Assembly (NCBI GenBank): GCA_018105865.1
Contig: CM030835.1
Coordinates: 21,217,024-21,281,023 of the forward strand
Length of the DNA stretch: 64,000 nucleotides
Origin: Metaphire vulgaris
Lineage: Eukaryota > Annelida > Clitellata > Crassiclitellata > Megascolecidae
Direction: 5' to 3'
Below the pieces are notes generated by a model. The model saw only the letters and a program-made list of their open reading frames with translations. It did no database searches and had not been told where the DNA came from. A program made the position numbers and the translations under genes. Positions 9,617 to 21,500 of the stretch are shown one piece after another; the stretch's first letter is position 1; every line of letters starts with the position of its first letter.

Positions 9617-11960
9617 TTGAAAAAAATCACTCCATCCTACTATGTATGCACTCGGAGTTATTCGGCAAAAATGCAGCAGGAGAATATAGTTTCCAACGTG
9701 GAGGTTGGGCAGAATTTTGCAACAAGTGATCACCAAATGGTCAGTTTTACTATTAACTTTGGGATTGGTCAACAAAAGCAGTTTCTGGATAGACGTAACT
9801 TTTTTAAGGGAGAATATGACCTGGCAAGGAAGATGATTACAGAAATGGATTTGGAGAGGGAGATAACAGGAAAAGACACCGAGGAAGGCTGGAGCATATT
9901 TACCAAATGTATGTCCAAAGTCATAGAATTGACCATTCCCAAACAGAAGAAAATTAATAACAAACGTCCTTGGATAACAAAGGAAGTGCAACGAAAAGAA
10001 GGGCGAAAAACAAAGCGTGGAGGAAACTAAGTAAACTCAGATTAGCAAGTAAAGGAAATGAGCAGAATCAGCACAGACTCAAGATCTTGGAGGAACAGTA
10101 TACTCAGAAAAGAAAAGCATCAGCAGTTACTAACAAGATGGCTATTGCAAATTTTGAAGGTAGATTAGCAAAAATATAAAACAGAACAGTAAAAGTTTCT
10201 ACAAATATTGTAATAGAAAGTTGAGACGAAAGGACACAGTCGGTCCCCTCTTGGACAGGGCAGGATGTGCAATAACAGACGATGTAGAAACTGCACAGAT
10301 TCTAAATAACTATTTTTGTTCAGTATTTACAGAGGAAAGTACACATACTATGCCAGAAGCCAAAATTGTGTTTGATGGAAATGAAGAAGAAATGCTAACA
10401 GATATAGTGTGTACAAAAGAATGTGTTATCAAGGTTTTGACCAATTTAAAGATAGACAAGAGCCCAGGATTAGATGGCTTACATCCAAAGTTTCTTTACG
10501 AGGTTCGAAATGAAATAGGACATGCAATTGCTTTGATAATCAATGAATCACTCAGAACTGGAGTAGTACCACAAGACTGGAGAGACGCATTAGTCAGCCC
10601 ACTGTTCAAGAAGGAAAACGAAGTGAACCAAGCAATTACAGACCAGTGAGCCTAACATCTGTAATCGGTAAAGTTTTGGAAAAAATACTGAAAGAAAGCA
10701 TTTTGGAGCATTTGACTAGGCATAAAATTGTTAAAGATAGTCAGCATGGATTTACAAAGGGGCGTTCATGCCTGACCAACCTGTTGGACTTTCTGGAGGA
10801 GGTTTTTGATAAGCTAGACAAGGGCAAGGCAGTAGACATAATATATTTAGATTTTGCCAAAGCTTTTGATAAAGTACCCCACATAAGGCTGGCTGCCAAA
10901 CTGAAGTCCTGTGGAATAAGGGGCAATATTCTCAGATGGATCGAAAATTGGTTGAAGGGAAGAAGACAGAAGGTTGGCATTAGGGAGGCCATTCGCAATG
11001 GGCAAGAGTTATCAGTGGAGTGCCTCAGGGCTCAGTGCTTGGGCCATTGCTTTTCTAATATACATAAATGATCTCGATGAAGGATTACTGTCCAAAATCT
11101 CAAAGTTTGCCGATGATACAAAGTTATGCAGAAATATAGATTCGGAGGATGATGCAAAAATTTTACAAGAAGATCTAAGGAAATTGTTTCAGTGGTCTGT
11201 GGACTGGCAGATGCTTTTCAATATTGATAAATGTTCTGTAATGCATGTTGGGAAGTCTAATAATGGTAATGAATATTCTTTAGGGGGGAAGGTTCTAACC
11301 ACAACAGAAAAAGAAAGAGACTTGGGGATAATCACCCATAGAAGTATGAATCCATCTCACCAATGCATGGAGGCAGCAAAAAAGGGAAACCAAATGTTGG
11401 GAATGGTGAAAAGGACAATTGTGAGTCGTGACAAAGAGATAATCATTAAACTTTATAAGTCATTAGTAAGGCCTCATCTGGAATACTGTGTTCAGGCTTG
11501 GAATCCATTCTTGAAAAAAAGATATAGAACTTTTAGAAAAAGTGCAAAGACGAGCAACGAAGATGGTCAATGGGTGCCATAATTTAAGCTACGAAAAAGA
11601 CTTCAATATTGTGGACTGACAACATTAGAAAGGAGAAGAGAGAGGGGATTTGATAGAAACATACAAAATAATGACTGGGAAAGTAGATGTGCCATATGAT
11701 CGATTCTTTACATTGGCACACTATAGCAGCACAAGAGGCCACAAGTGCAAATTGTTTAAGCAGAGGGTTGGTCCAAGAAAGAAAAACTTTTTTAGTGCAA
11801 GGGTTGTGGACAAATGGAACAGTTTGGACGAGGTGGGAGTGACAGTTGAAACAGTGAACGGATTCAAAGGCTATCTAGATAAACTAGGTTATTGAATGCA
11901 GATGGTTACATCAGTGGTTTTCACACAGGCTTACTTAGCCTCCTAAACCACTTAAAATCA
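9617..11960 (+). mobile_element. LINE A: broken CR1-group (Jockey superfamily) retrotransposon
   Basis: Pieces in shifting frames follow ORF2 order. The endonuclease C-terminus (NVEVGQNFATSDHQMVSF) begins at ~9660. The RT follows: KIDKSPGLDGLHPKFLYE (10450), SQHGFTKGRSCLTNL (10740), IIYLDFAKAFDKVPH (10840), VPQGSVLG-like sequence in a second frame (11020), and the catalytic FADD (11106-11117). After that come LYKSLVRPHLEYCVQAWNP (11450) and a C-terminal VDKWNSL...VNGFKGYLDKLGY that ends at 11895. At least five frameshifts separate the pieces, so no protein can be made. The 5' end is truncated within the endonuclease. The 3' UTR AGCCTCCTAAACCACTTAAA leads into (TTA)n. Copies of its 3' end occur at 5040 and 38810-39300. 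The clade is inferred from motif style. Confidence 0.9.
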
Positions 11961-12060
<100 letters not shown>

Positions 12061-13140
12061 ACAAGCGTTTCAAAACCGAGCTAAAATTCGCGGCCTCTTT
12101 ACAAGTTTAGTCATTGGTATGGCGAAGTACTTGCAGACGGACAAATATTAGATCTCTCACTTTAAGCCAAACTTAAACAGAGCCTACTGTACAATACGAC
12201 TGAACATGATTTCGACAATACATATGTTTGTTCAGTCAGTGTGCTTTCCCAGTAACATACACTTTAACTAATCCCTTCGGCAGTCTGCCTGGCATCCAGC
12301 TTCGCGTCAGTAACTTTTTCGGTCGAAACTCTGCTATGCGACTCCTTTAACTTCTGCTTAAGCGCTATAGTAAACACTGCCTCCATTGCACTGAAGTATT
12401 CAGCCAATCCACTTAATACGTAGATTTTGATATTTGTATTATCATTGTTTGCATATAGCCAATATTATGCCAAAATAGCAAATACTGTAGCTGATTTTGC
12501 CTTGACTATTTCTACTGAGAGCCGCGTTCTAACCTTTGGAACGTCGTCTAAAAACGTCTTTGTGGTTACAATTAAAACTCTTAATCCTAGATATTTTGAG
12601 CTCGCGTATAATATTGTGCGCCGTTGAATGCTGCAATGGATAAGCTTATATTACATTGGTTGCATGTATTCTTTATCTGTTCTTCTGTGATGGAGTTCAT
12701 TATAATATATTTTTCTTCGTTTTTTTTTCGCCTTTTGCATTGCTTGGCAATTGTGACTTGATACAGGTTACCTGGTGCTGAATGCTGATATCTTTTTGCA
12801 CTGTGTTTCTCGTGTTTTCACCCGTTTAGTAGGCCTATACAGTGACTTTTCTCTCATTCGTCCACAGTCATTTGACTTGTTCTAGATTCTCTAAGCGTTC
12901 CTCTTTCGTTCTCTCTTGTCTTATTTGTCAGTCTTCTTGAGTCCTTTGTCTTCTGCTTACTACTTCTCGTATATTACAATGCTGTCTTTCTCCGCTGTTT
13001 TTTCATTCCCTAAGTTTTCTTCGAATCTGATTCTTCCACAAGTGCCTATTGACCTTGATTAGATTTTGCACACTTCATCTTCCGTTCCAATTGAAAATCT
13101 CTTTCATTCGGTGTCTGCAATTTACTTATATTTGTCTCTT
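12061..13140. other. No recognisable feature
   Basis: Pyrimidine-rich in places (12840-13060). No reading frame or repeat end was recognised. Confidence 0.5.
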
Positions 13141-13146
13141 GTACTT

Positions 13147-13503
13147 TCATTCATCATGCTCACTGCTTATTTGACTGCACTGATTCAATGACGTGAACAT
13201 CATTTTCAAAGAACTTTCCAGTACTTTCCAGTAGTACTTCTGGCTTATTCTATAATATTCGCCAATCATTCCAGTTGGAAATTGAACGTAGAGTCCGTAT
13301 GTGTGAATATTGCTCTGGCAAAAATTGCGAAGCATTTTAGGCCTTAGCTGATACACATTTTCATCATCTTTCACGTGTGACTGAACATGATGGTTGGCAA
13401 ACATAATTCCAAGGAGAACTATGGAAAGACACTTATAACTGCTTTGATGGAGAATTTTGTGACGCCATTTCCAGCTGCCTAACTTGTCGTGATTCCGTTT
13501 CAT
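13147..13503 (-). CDS. Hypothetical 118-codon open frame
   Basis: The longest frame in this otherwise blank stretch. A hydrophobic segment CLSIVLLGIMFA at residues ~25-36 could act as a signal anchor, preceded by basic residues. No family was recognised, and no splice, promoter or poly(A) context supports it. A frame of this length can occur by chance here, so it is a weak candidate. Confidence 0.12.
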   Translation of the reverse strand: MKRNHDKLGSWKWRHKILHQSSYKCLSIVLLGIMFANHHVQSHVKDDENVYQLRPKMLRNFCQSNIHTYGLYVQFPTGMIGEYYRISQKYYWKVLESSLKMMFTSLNQCSQISSEHDE

Positions 13504-13563
13504 AAACGACTTCTTGTCTACTTCTGTGGTTTACATCACATCTCTCTAACCGACCTCAAATGA

Positions 13564-14325
13564 TTGTTTTGGAGCATTCCCGCTCAAACTGGTTTCATGC
13601 CCCGTTTGGTGTTCCTCAGGGTTCGGTGCTTGGTCATCTATTGTACATACCATCGCATCAGACATCTCCTCCCTAAACCTGTTCTTATTCAGTTAGCCAA
13701 TGCATTGGTATCTAGTCGCCTAGATTATTGCAATCCCTTGTTTTTGGCATCACAAATTCAAATATGCAGACAGAAACTCCAGAGAGTACAAAATTCCTTA
13801 GTTAGAGTCATATCCAAAACTCCAAGATTCGAACATATAACTCCAACAAGACAGTCCCTACATTGGCTTCCTATCAAATTCCGAATTAATTATAAAATTG
13901 GTCTTTTGGTATTTAAAACCATATTATATAATGAACCCTATTACCTTAAGATGCGACTAATCCCTCGACCTACTGCTCAATCCACTAGGTATTCGGCAGG
14001 ACTTTCATTTGTTGTTCCTTATTCTTGCACAGTCATTGGCACTAGTTGTTTCTCAGTGTGTGGCCCTAAGCTTTGGAATTTATTACCAATATCACTTCGT
14101 AAAACTAAAAATTTATCATCTTTTAGATCTGGTCTTAAAACTTAGCTGTTTGACTTGGCTTATCCCCCTTAGATTGCTCCCCCGCTGTTCTGACTGATCT
14201 TACGGATTGACCTGGCTCTAATTCTATTTGGATTTGGTGCGCCATCGGCTGATGCCCTGGGCATTATGAGAGTGGCGCCATAGAAGTTTATTGATTGATT
14301 TAGTGAGTGATTGATGGATTGATTG
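13564..14325 (+). mobile_element. LINE C-like fragment with internal deletion, (GATT)n tail
   Basis: A 193-codon frame covers the RT C-terminal part: LANALVSSRLDYCNPLFLAS, RVQNSLVRVISKTPR, LHWLPIKFRINYKI and GPKLWNLLPISLR. All are close to LINE C residues ~505-680. Upstream, FLRVRCLVIYCTY is an out-of-frame reading of the GVPQGSVLG block, joined directly to a later part. The catalytic YADD region was therefore deleted. The 3' UTR has GAGAGTGGCGCCATAGAAGT followed by a (GATT)n tail at 14288-14335. It is not functional. Confidence 0.87.
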
Positions 14326-14339
14326 ATTGATTGATACTT

Positions 14340-15330
14340 TACACTGCTGACCTTTGCTCTTTAATATTTAGCTCATTTGGTTTCACTGTGCACCTCTATG
14401 CTGATGACGTTCAAATCTACCGAAGTGGCCATCACTAGTATGAGTCTCAGCTAACCCAATCAGTAGACAATGTAATTCCAACTCTATTTCGGGATAGGAT
14501 GTTCTCTAATAGACTTTGACTTAATACTGACAAAGCTCCACTCATCTGGCTTGGTACTAAACATCTACACACGAACTTTGATTATGACTCACTGAACTCT
14601 CTTTTTCCTATACTTTTGTTCAAATTGTATAAAGAACCTTGGTGTTTACTTTGACAGTACTTTGACCTTCAAAGAGCATTTTGCTAGACTCTCTCGTTCC
14701 TGCTTTTACCAACGTAGGCAACTAAGAGTTACTGTATTCGTTCTTCACTTTCTCTCTCTGCAACAAAATCTCTGGATCATGCTTTTGTTCCTAGTAGGCT
14801 AGACTATTGCAGTTCTCTTTATCTTGTCTTGGTTTGCCCAAAAACCTGCCATCCACTCTGCAATCTGTCCTAAATGCTACGGTTCGTCTTGTGGCTAAAG
14901 CTCCTCGCTACTCTAACATCTCAGATTTCATGCTTAGCACCCTACTTTGGCTTCCAATTTCTGGCCGCATTAAATTCAAACAAGTCATTATTGTTTCTGC
15001 AGCACTTCGAGGTCATGCACCATCTTACATTACTAAGCTTTTCAAATCACCCTCTTCCACTGCTCATCGCCTGATCCGCTCCACTGATCAGAAGAATGTT
15101 TGTGTCACCAATTGACGCACTGCTCTTATACCCAGCGTCGGGCTTTTGCAGTGACTGGACCCTCCCTCTGGAATGCCTTGAACCCATCCATTCGGGCCTC
15201 ACTCCCTCGCAGTTTAATGCGAAAGCTAAAGTCTCACTACTTTATCATGCGACTCCAATGCCAGGAGCGCTCTGAGTAGAAATATAAGAGGCGCTATATA
15301 AATGCTACATTGCATTACATTACATTACTA
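14340..15330 (+). mobile_element. LINE D: another CR1/L2-like RT fragment
   Basis: It starts with a degenerate RT segment that retains HLYADDVQIYRSG (catalytic YADD-type box, ~14395). Then come ARLSRSC-like and VPSRLDYC-like stretches, a frame at 14807-15112 with RLVAKAPRYSNI and LLWLPISGRIKFK, and a shifted C-terminus GPSLWNAL-like (~15165). The 3' end reads AGGCGCTATATAAATGC and passes into ATTACATT repeats. The tail differs from LINE A, B and C, so it is a separate family. It abuts the (GATT)n tail of the preceding fragment. Confidence 0.82.
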
Positions 15331-15888
15331 GAGTTCAATGTCATGGATTTCGCCATTGGAGAAATTCTTATCAAAGGTGAATACAAGTATAGGATTTGGA
15401 CATTGACATTCATAGCGTTTTAGGATGATGCCAAATAGTGCCGCTGAATTAATTGTAGACGAAATTCATTCGAGTTGTTGAAAATCTTTAATCAAATGAT
15501 TTACAGATTTCACGTACAATAAATAGGCTAAACCGTTCAGGATTCTAATTAGTTAGTGCTTTAAATTAAGAGCTGCTGTCACTCTCTCAGTCCGAAAATA
15601 CAAAGGATAACACACCTGGTCTAAAAGTAAGTTCCTTATGCTGCAGACAGGATCAAACTTCAGAAGGAATGCATTGCCTGCACTTCAGCTGACTTGTAGC
15701 CAGCGAAGTGTAGTCAATGCAACGCTAGATCCGCAGTCAGCACCAGCATTCCTAGCCTTCAGATTTTATGCTTTGTTGCTGAAGTATGCTCATAAGTGAC
15801 TTGCTCTCTTAGCATTCACCCTTGCGTATAGAATAAACAGTCGGCGGAGGCATTGAGATAACAGGAGCGTCTTTATTAAATAGGTATC
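15331..15888. other. No recognisable feature
   Basis: Nothing beyond short frames was seen. Confidence 0.5.
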
Positions 15889-15913
15889 AAATGCAATACA
15901 GTGTATTGCATTT
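15889..15913. repeat. 12-bp-arm palindrome
   Basis: Exact arms 15889-15900 and 15902-15913 around G, centred on the ATGCAATACA motif. No element boundaries were detected. Confidence 0.85.
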
Positions 15914-15967
15914 ATTGATCATTGACTGTAAATATGGTTGGAGGGGTAAAGGATGCTTTGATGTTTT

Positions 15968-16281
15968 CAGAGATATGTTTGCACCCCCTACCGCCTCCCC
16001 CCCCCCATCACACCAAATTTGAGGTCGACGCCCCCAAAATTTGCTATTCTGAGGCTGGTATGCATACCAAATGCATACTAAATAGCCCAAAACATTCCAA
16101 TTCGAGAAATAACACCCCCAACTTTTTTTCTCGGATAACTTTTTTTGCTTGTCAGACTCTTTTGAGACTTGATGAGTTTTTTTCCTTGTCAGACTTTTTT
16201 GAGACTTTTTGTCACACATTTTTGACAGACTCCCAAATTTTACCGACAACCCCCAAATTTACAATACTAGAAATGACCCTG
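15968..16281. mobile_element. MITE with perfect 8-bp target duplication
   Basis: GATGTTTT is duplicated exactly at 15960-15967 and 16282-16289. The element starts CAGAG and ends CCCTG. It contains CCCCC-rich blocks and TTTTTTTGCTTGTCAGAC at 16143, a variant of the shared MITE motif. The TIRs are weak beyond CAG, but the duplication and motif support a hAT-type passenger. Confidence 0.75.
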
Positions 16282-16554
16282 GATGTTTTCGAGCAACGAT
16301 GTCATATCGATGTCATTAAGAACATAGAAAGAGTAATTGCTGTGAGGCGGAAAATGTGGAGGAAGCGGTGAACGAAGTCATAATATGATGGAGATATTTT
16401 CAGACGGAGAGTATTGATTAATTGATTAACACGAAGACAGTTATGTCTTTCGATTATATTCTGCCCTTGTATAAGATAGCGTTCCACTGGGCTGTTATAA
16501 TAAGTGAAATTCGTAAATTCGAAGGCTACCATAATGTAATGACAATAATTTGTG

Positions 16555-17110
16555 CATTTTCATTAAACTAGTTTTCGAATATAGGCCATTAGTGTAACCA
16601 CGGATGTGCATCGGGCCGACCGCTCCCTCTAGATGGAATTAGTCCTGGGATTTTCGCAAAACCGTTGAGATGTTCCTTGAAGGGAGATACAGTGGGTAGA
16701 ATGAATGATACAGAGGCGACCCTTCAAGAAATCCTTGATGACGCTTTTATGCTTGTGCTCTTTTATACTCCAAAATATCGATGTGTTCCCTAATTCCGTA
16801 ACCCTGGCTACGCCATTGATTTAAACATACGATATGCTTCAACAGACGACTGGTCCTTTAACCACTTATGATAAGAGATTACGCATCAAACCCACGCTAC
16901 AGATATCTAAACTGTTCATGCGCTTCGATACCAAATTTCATCTCGTCCGCCCAATATTTAAAAACACATTCCGTGAATACAGAACAACGACCGACTGCAG
17001 ATTCTCTGTGCTTCCAATTTAATCTGGAAATACAAAATAACAAACACAATAACACTTTTAAGAAATCATTCAATATCAAATGCAAATGCAACATGTATAG
17101 TCATATTACA
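16555..17110. repeat. Dispersed duplication of a piggyBac 3' region, copy 1
   Basis: It matches about 24045-24775: CATACGATATGCT, AAGAGATTACGCATCAAACC, CTCGTCCGCCCAA and TTTAATCTGGAAATAC occur in the same order. A MITE occupies the same site in both copies. Copy 2 has ~190 bp extra near 24478-24672. The right side runs into the piggyBac C-terminal coding remnant, which copy 2 lacks. Confidence 0.8.
16588..16818. mobile_element. hAT-like MITE shared by both duplicate copies
   Basis: It starts near TAGTGTAACCACGG and ends CCTGGCTACGCCATTG. The related copy at 24077-24285 has flanking ATTTAAAC and ATTTAAGC as an 8-bp duplication. Its presence at the same position in both copies dates the insertion before the duplication. 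Confidence 0.7.
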
Positions 17111-17370
17111 TTTGACTTTGGGTTTCCCTTTGCAATGGGTTCATCGTAATTGGTTCTTTTGAGTCGTCGGATAATGTTCAAGTCCTTCATAGCGGATGTC
17201 TGCTGACACACGACGATCTAGGCTAACACGGTGTCCCATGGGGACATTAACGCGATAAAGCACTTGAACATGCTTGTGGGTTCTAAATCGATGCATGTAC
17301 ACCTGGACAATTTCCCTTCGAAAGTCCAAGAGAGCCAGTGGCCGATTAATTATGATTATGGACACATTCT
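17050..17370 (-). pseudogene. piggyBac transposase C-terminal remnant
   Basis: On the minus strand, INRPLALLDFRREIVQVYM is followed by SADIRYEGLEHYPTTQKNQ. After one stop comes THCKGKPKVKCNM. This is the order seen at the end of piggyBac-derived proteins: the LLDFR helix, then the RxDGxxHxP segment, then a C-x2-C zinc ribbon. In-frame stops and the lack of the catalytic core make it a relic. It belongs to a different piggyBac lineage from the relics at 1.1 kb and 27 kb. Confidence 0.7.
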
Positions 17371-19240
17371 GTAGAGCAGTGATTCCCTATATCCAAGGGT
17401 ATACTGTAAAATGGACTTTCAACGGGGGTAGGCGAAAGGCAGCGGATTTCGTATGCATTGATATCTGCTATAGTAAGGTATGTCACAATATTTTAAAATG
17501 TTCTATGAAATTGTGAGCTGATTTGATTTTCCTTCAAATGCAATGACGAGATATAGGCCTTTTCGACTCTTAACTCGTTACCCCTCCCCTTAACAGGCCT
17601 TTTTGACTCTTCTAACCCGTCACCCCTCCCTCTAGCCTATGAAATTTAAATAAACTAGCCAGAAGAATACAAGGCCATTCCATTGTTTACTATGTTACCA
17701 ATATGCATTTTATCCCCGAATGTTACAAGAACGCTATTTTGCTCCTAATTATAGTAATTAATGATTAATTCTAATACAGACTGATTGGGTTTTAAGACAT
17801 TATTACTGTTTTACGATCAAGATATTATTATGTTTATGCTTTCAAGTTTCAACATTCAAAGTCTGCTTTCTTAATCCTTTACTCACTACGTAGGCCTACT
17901 GTACATCGTGAATAAATTGCAATACAACTGAGAAGCGCCCCAATTCGAACTCTGCACAGTAGAGTAGTTGTAGTTTGGCAAAAATTTACCTACCTATTTA
18001 TACACGATCTCATCCGTTTGACCGTTTTTCTCAAAATTTCTCCTCTGTAGGCTAGATAGTGATAAGTAGCTCTTGTATAAACTGAAATGAGTGCATCTAA
18101 TGACGTTTTCTCAATAAATCGGATGTTCAACTTTGCTGTTAGTTGTCTGACCTAAGAAGGCGAAAGTGTGCAGATGCGGCGTTTGACGAATCAACTCAGT
18201 TTGAAATAATATATTTAAAAGTCCTGTTATTAGCATTCGGTGTTGTTAATAAGTTTACGCCCACTTTCCACGCGAACCAAGTTCTACGGTGTTTTGACTT
18301 CTATTTAGAAGAAGAAGAAAATGTGATTCGAAGAGACACGTGACCTGACTATGGTGTGCTGTTGCGTTGACTGAATCGTATCATCTTCTTCAGTCGAATA
18401 TTGAATATATGTGGAAAACACTTCCTCGTCCATTTCGCAGTCAAACATTTGACCGTTTCTCGCAAAATCTCTACTCTGTAGTTATAATCCTATCAGGTGG
18501 TAGTCGGGGAGAATGGTATGGGTGGAATTTGAGCATCCGAAGTACCCGGTTGTGGCGTTCATCGCTGTTCATCGGGTTTCTAATGGCTCATATTTTGGTG
18601 GAAATACAATTATAGATAGATAAAAGTGTCTCGGAATTGAAGAAATTGGTACAAATGTTGCCATAGATTTTTTTGAAATTGAACCTTTTTGCAGCCAAAA
18701 TCGAGTAAATGTAAGTATTTCATTTGTGTCAAAATCGACAGATTCGAGTCGAGATGGATCAAAATGTTGCTATAGTAAAAGGTTCAATTGTGCACCAGTT
18801 CAAGTTCATTCGATTCCATTAAATCGAAACACAAAATGAACATAGAGGACATTTAAAACACGAAGATGAAGTGGCAAAATCAAGTAAAAATCAGTCTAAA
18901 TTACCAATAGTAGGCCCTATTGTATTACGGCCAGAACATGTTTGAGAAGGAAATTCAGTTATGCAATCTCCCATTCATTCCTTCACCATCATTTCTTTCT
19001 TTATTCCAATATTTTCTCTTTCTTTCTGTCATTCTTTATTTCTCTCAAATTTCTTTCTCTCATCTTTATTTTCAATCTCTCCCTCTCTCGCTCATTCTTT
19101 CTATTACCCATTCCTTTGTTAATTCGTTCATTCTTTCTCTCTGTCGTTATTTCTTTCCTTTGATAACCAGATGTTAGGTGGGTTACACCTATATAGTGAG
19201 GTTTACGCCATAGGATTTCTTAAAAAGTAGATTTCATTTG
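17371..19240. other. No gene recognised; pyrimidine-rich tract inside
   Basis: A TTTCTTTCTC-rich tract runs ~18960-19160, producing artefactual frames. GTCAAACATTTGACCGTTTC at 18440 resembles CCGTTTGACCGTTTTTCTC at 18012, with TCTACTCTGTAG/TCTCCTCTGTAG following, suggesting a short local repeat. No coding or element boundary was found. Confidence 0.45.
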
Positions 19241-19249
19241 TTTTCGAAA

Positions 19250-19390
19250 GGTTAACGGAGTAATGGCTAATGACAATAGATCTATTGACTGGAACTAACC
19301 TGAGTTATTGATCTTTCGGATCTCTGAAGGAGGATCATTCCAGAGACGAGGCGCAGTGTATGAGATCGACTGGAGCTAGTGACTTTCGCT
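19250..19390 (-). mobile_element. Short LINE C-terminal fragment
   Basis: The minus strand reads APRLWNDPPSEIRKINNSG, the conserved PxLWNxLPxxIR box near the end of CR1/L2-type ORF2. Only ~40 codons remain. Confidence 0.6.
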
Positions 19391-20072
19391 CGCCGACTGT
19401 CTATGCGCCACAGGAACGAAGCATAAAGTTGCTTCTGCTCCACAGGAACGATGCGTGAAGTTGATCTCAGTCACATGCAGAAACATAAATTCAGCAGTAA
19501 CTGTTCCTTGAAATATTAAATAAAGAGTTACATTAAACTGATTTTCAGAGTAATCAGCAAATACAACGTCTTACCCGATGTCCTGCTTCACAAACTGATA
19601 CAGTGTTTATTCTAGTCACCTTGACATTGGAGAGGAATTTGAAATGTTTGGGGGACAAGGTCTAAGTCTCCAAAAATCTTCCTTTTCAAACATAGTCCTT
19701 TTCAAATTTAATGTTCCTTTTAAAATTTGGTGACAAGCAAAACAATTGTAATCCTTCCAACCTTCCAAATATAATTTACCCTTCTCAAATGCCCTGACAA
19801 GCAAAAAATTGTCATCCCTACATTTTTCCCCTCTCCAAAAAATTAAACCTCCCGTCATCACACTTTTTGGGAGGGAGGGAAATTTCCATCCCTCATGCAA
19901 CATATAAAAATTGTGGGGGGAATGTTTAAACTGGAGGGGGTGGAAATTCCCCAGAGAAGGCCTAGAATAAACACTGAACTGATACCATCTAAAGGCATAA
20001 GTAAGTAAGTAAAATCTCGTGAAATTTCTATAGCGCTTTTGTAGCAGGAACCGTAGTAGTTGCTTATTCATC
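19375..20072. repeat. Dispersed duplication, copy 2 (partner 6865-7365)
   Basis: It shares CGCCGACTGTCTATGCGC, the poly(A)-signal region, CAACGTCTTACCCGATGTC and the LINE 3' tail CTCGTGAAATTTCTATAGCG with copy 1. It lacks the cysteine-rich exon found just upstream of copy 1. Confidence 0.85.
19601..19976. mobile_element. hAT-type MITE with perfect 8-bp target duplication
   Basis: TIRs CAGTGTTTATTCTAG and CTAGAATAAACACTG, flanked exactly by AACTGATA on both sides (19593-19600, 19977-19984). The empty site is visible in copy 1 of the duplication (~7275). Two variant motifs (TGACAAGCAAAA...ATTGTCATCC type) lie at 19739 and 19794. Confidence 0.95.
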
Positions 20073-20578
20073 GGAGCTAAATATATAGTAAAAATAGCTG
20101 TAGCCTTAGTTTAGTGGTTAGCAGAGCAAGGTCTATTCCCAGGCCTGGATAAACCATTAGGCAAACAAGGCACGTGCTTAGGGCACCAAGCGTTTGGGGG
20201 CACCACAAGTCCTCAAGAAAAACCTGTATATTGTCCCGGTAGCCGCGCGTAATCGACATGATATTAACAAATCGCAAATGTAATATTGAATCGCACATTA
20301 TATAACCTTGGTCCCACAACCTGGTGGTAAAATACCTTCCACCCAGTTTTTTTGCTATTTTTCTTCGAGTTCTTTGGCGCTATATTTTGATTTTTTAGGA
20401 TATGTTTGTGCTACGTAACGCACTAATGCGTAGCGACAGACTCACTTCCGTTTTGGTCTGCTAGTGAAAACAATTGTGACTGAATAGTGCTAATTTGTCG
20501 ACGAGACATTGAACGACTGTACATTTGCATAGCGGCTTAGAACTACTTTGCATTTTCGAATATTTGTATAGACTACAT
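20073..20578. other. No gene; possible decayed MITE
   Basis: 20135-20220 (GGCACGTGCTTAGGGCACC) resembles a decayed MITE interior. No paired ends were found. Confidence 0.35.
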
Positions 20579-20643
20579 AGCTAAATTAGTAATATCTACA
20601 TCAGTATGTAGTACATACTGATGTAGATATTACTAATTTAGCT
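20579..20643. repeat. Perfect 32-bp-arm palindrome
   Basis: Arms 20579-20610 and 20612-20643 are exact reverse complements with one spacer base. No target duplication or TIR type was recognised. Confidence 0.95.
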
Positions 20644-20737
20644 TGCACAACAAAACTTGATTTGACGAAGGTTAATGGTTACACTTTTTACTTTCGTTTT
20701 CGTTTTGTCTAAGGGTTTTAATTCTAAAAATCTAATC

Positions 20738-20795
<58 letters not shown>

Positions 20796-21094
20796 GTGTG
20801 ACAAAAAAGTACAAAATTTTAGAGTTCACATCCGTACAAACGGAAATCGATGATCCATATTAAAGTAAATAAGCTTTTCGAAAACAGATATTTCATATGA
20901 ATCACCCGTTTCTAGCAACTTTGTTAAGAATGCAAGTCAATTTTGCCAAATTTATGCATTGCATTGCCATTTTCCGACCCAGTCTGACATTAACAGTATT
21001 AGCAAGTTACACCATTGCACCATTACACCATGGTGTAATATAGCAAGGAAATATATATAATATAGGGAAATTAGCAGAGGTAGGAAGTTGACAG

Positions 21095-21390
21095 GGGCAA
21101 GAATTTAGCAGAATGATAACAACACTGGACGATGGAGCAGAAGGTCGCGGGTTCAACTCTGGCAGGAGCCCTAAGGTCAATTCAGCCTTCTTTCTCCAGA
21201 TGACGATGGCAATGAGTAGCGGATTAATCCGCAGAGTAAACAGTCGCATTTCATGAGAACACTGGCCCCGTATCATGTAACTTGCACCAGTCGCCTGGCT
21301 GAGGGCCTTGGTAACGGAGATCAGCGCCGCCTTATGAGCCTTGAAGTTAGCCATGAGTGATCGGGAAGGATTTTACTTATACTTTTGCAC
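21095..21390 (+). mobile_element. tRNA-derived SINE
   Basis: A box A-like TTAGCAGAATGATAAC (~21103) and box B-like GGGTTCAACTC (~21153) are spaced as in a tRNA promoter. GGAGCCCTAAGGTCAATTCAG follows, and the 3' end is GGATTTTACTTATACTTTTG. The same order (GGGTTCAATCC, GGAGCCCCTAAGGTC, TTTTAC tail) occurs on the minus strand at 28741-26746. It does not fold into a full tRNA, so a SINE is favoured over a tRNA gene. Confidence 0.7.
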
Positions 21391-21500
21391 CATTCTAACT
21401 TATATGCTCTGAGTCAAGCAGCATATCATCTTCTAAATTGAACAAAACTGACCGAATAAGAACAAAATCATACGTATGCTACAGTGCTGCAGTTTAACTA

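Noticed and set aside
19616..20071. 151-codon minus-strand frame
   Set aside because: It lies almost wholly inside hAT MITE 19601-19976 and crosses its boundary.
21095..21170. tRNA gene
   Set aside because: Box A and B are present, but no complete cloverleaf or acceptor stem, and a SINE body and tail follow.
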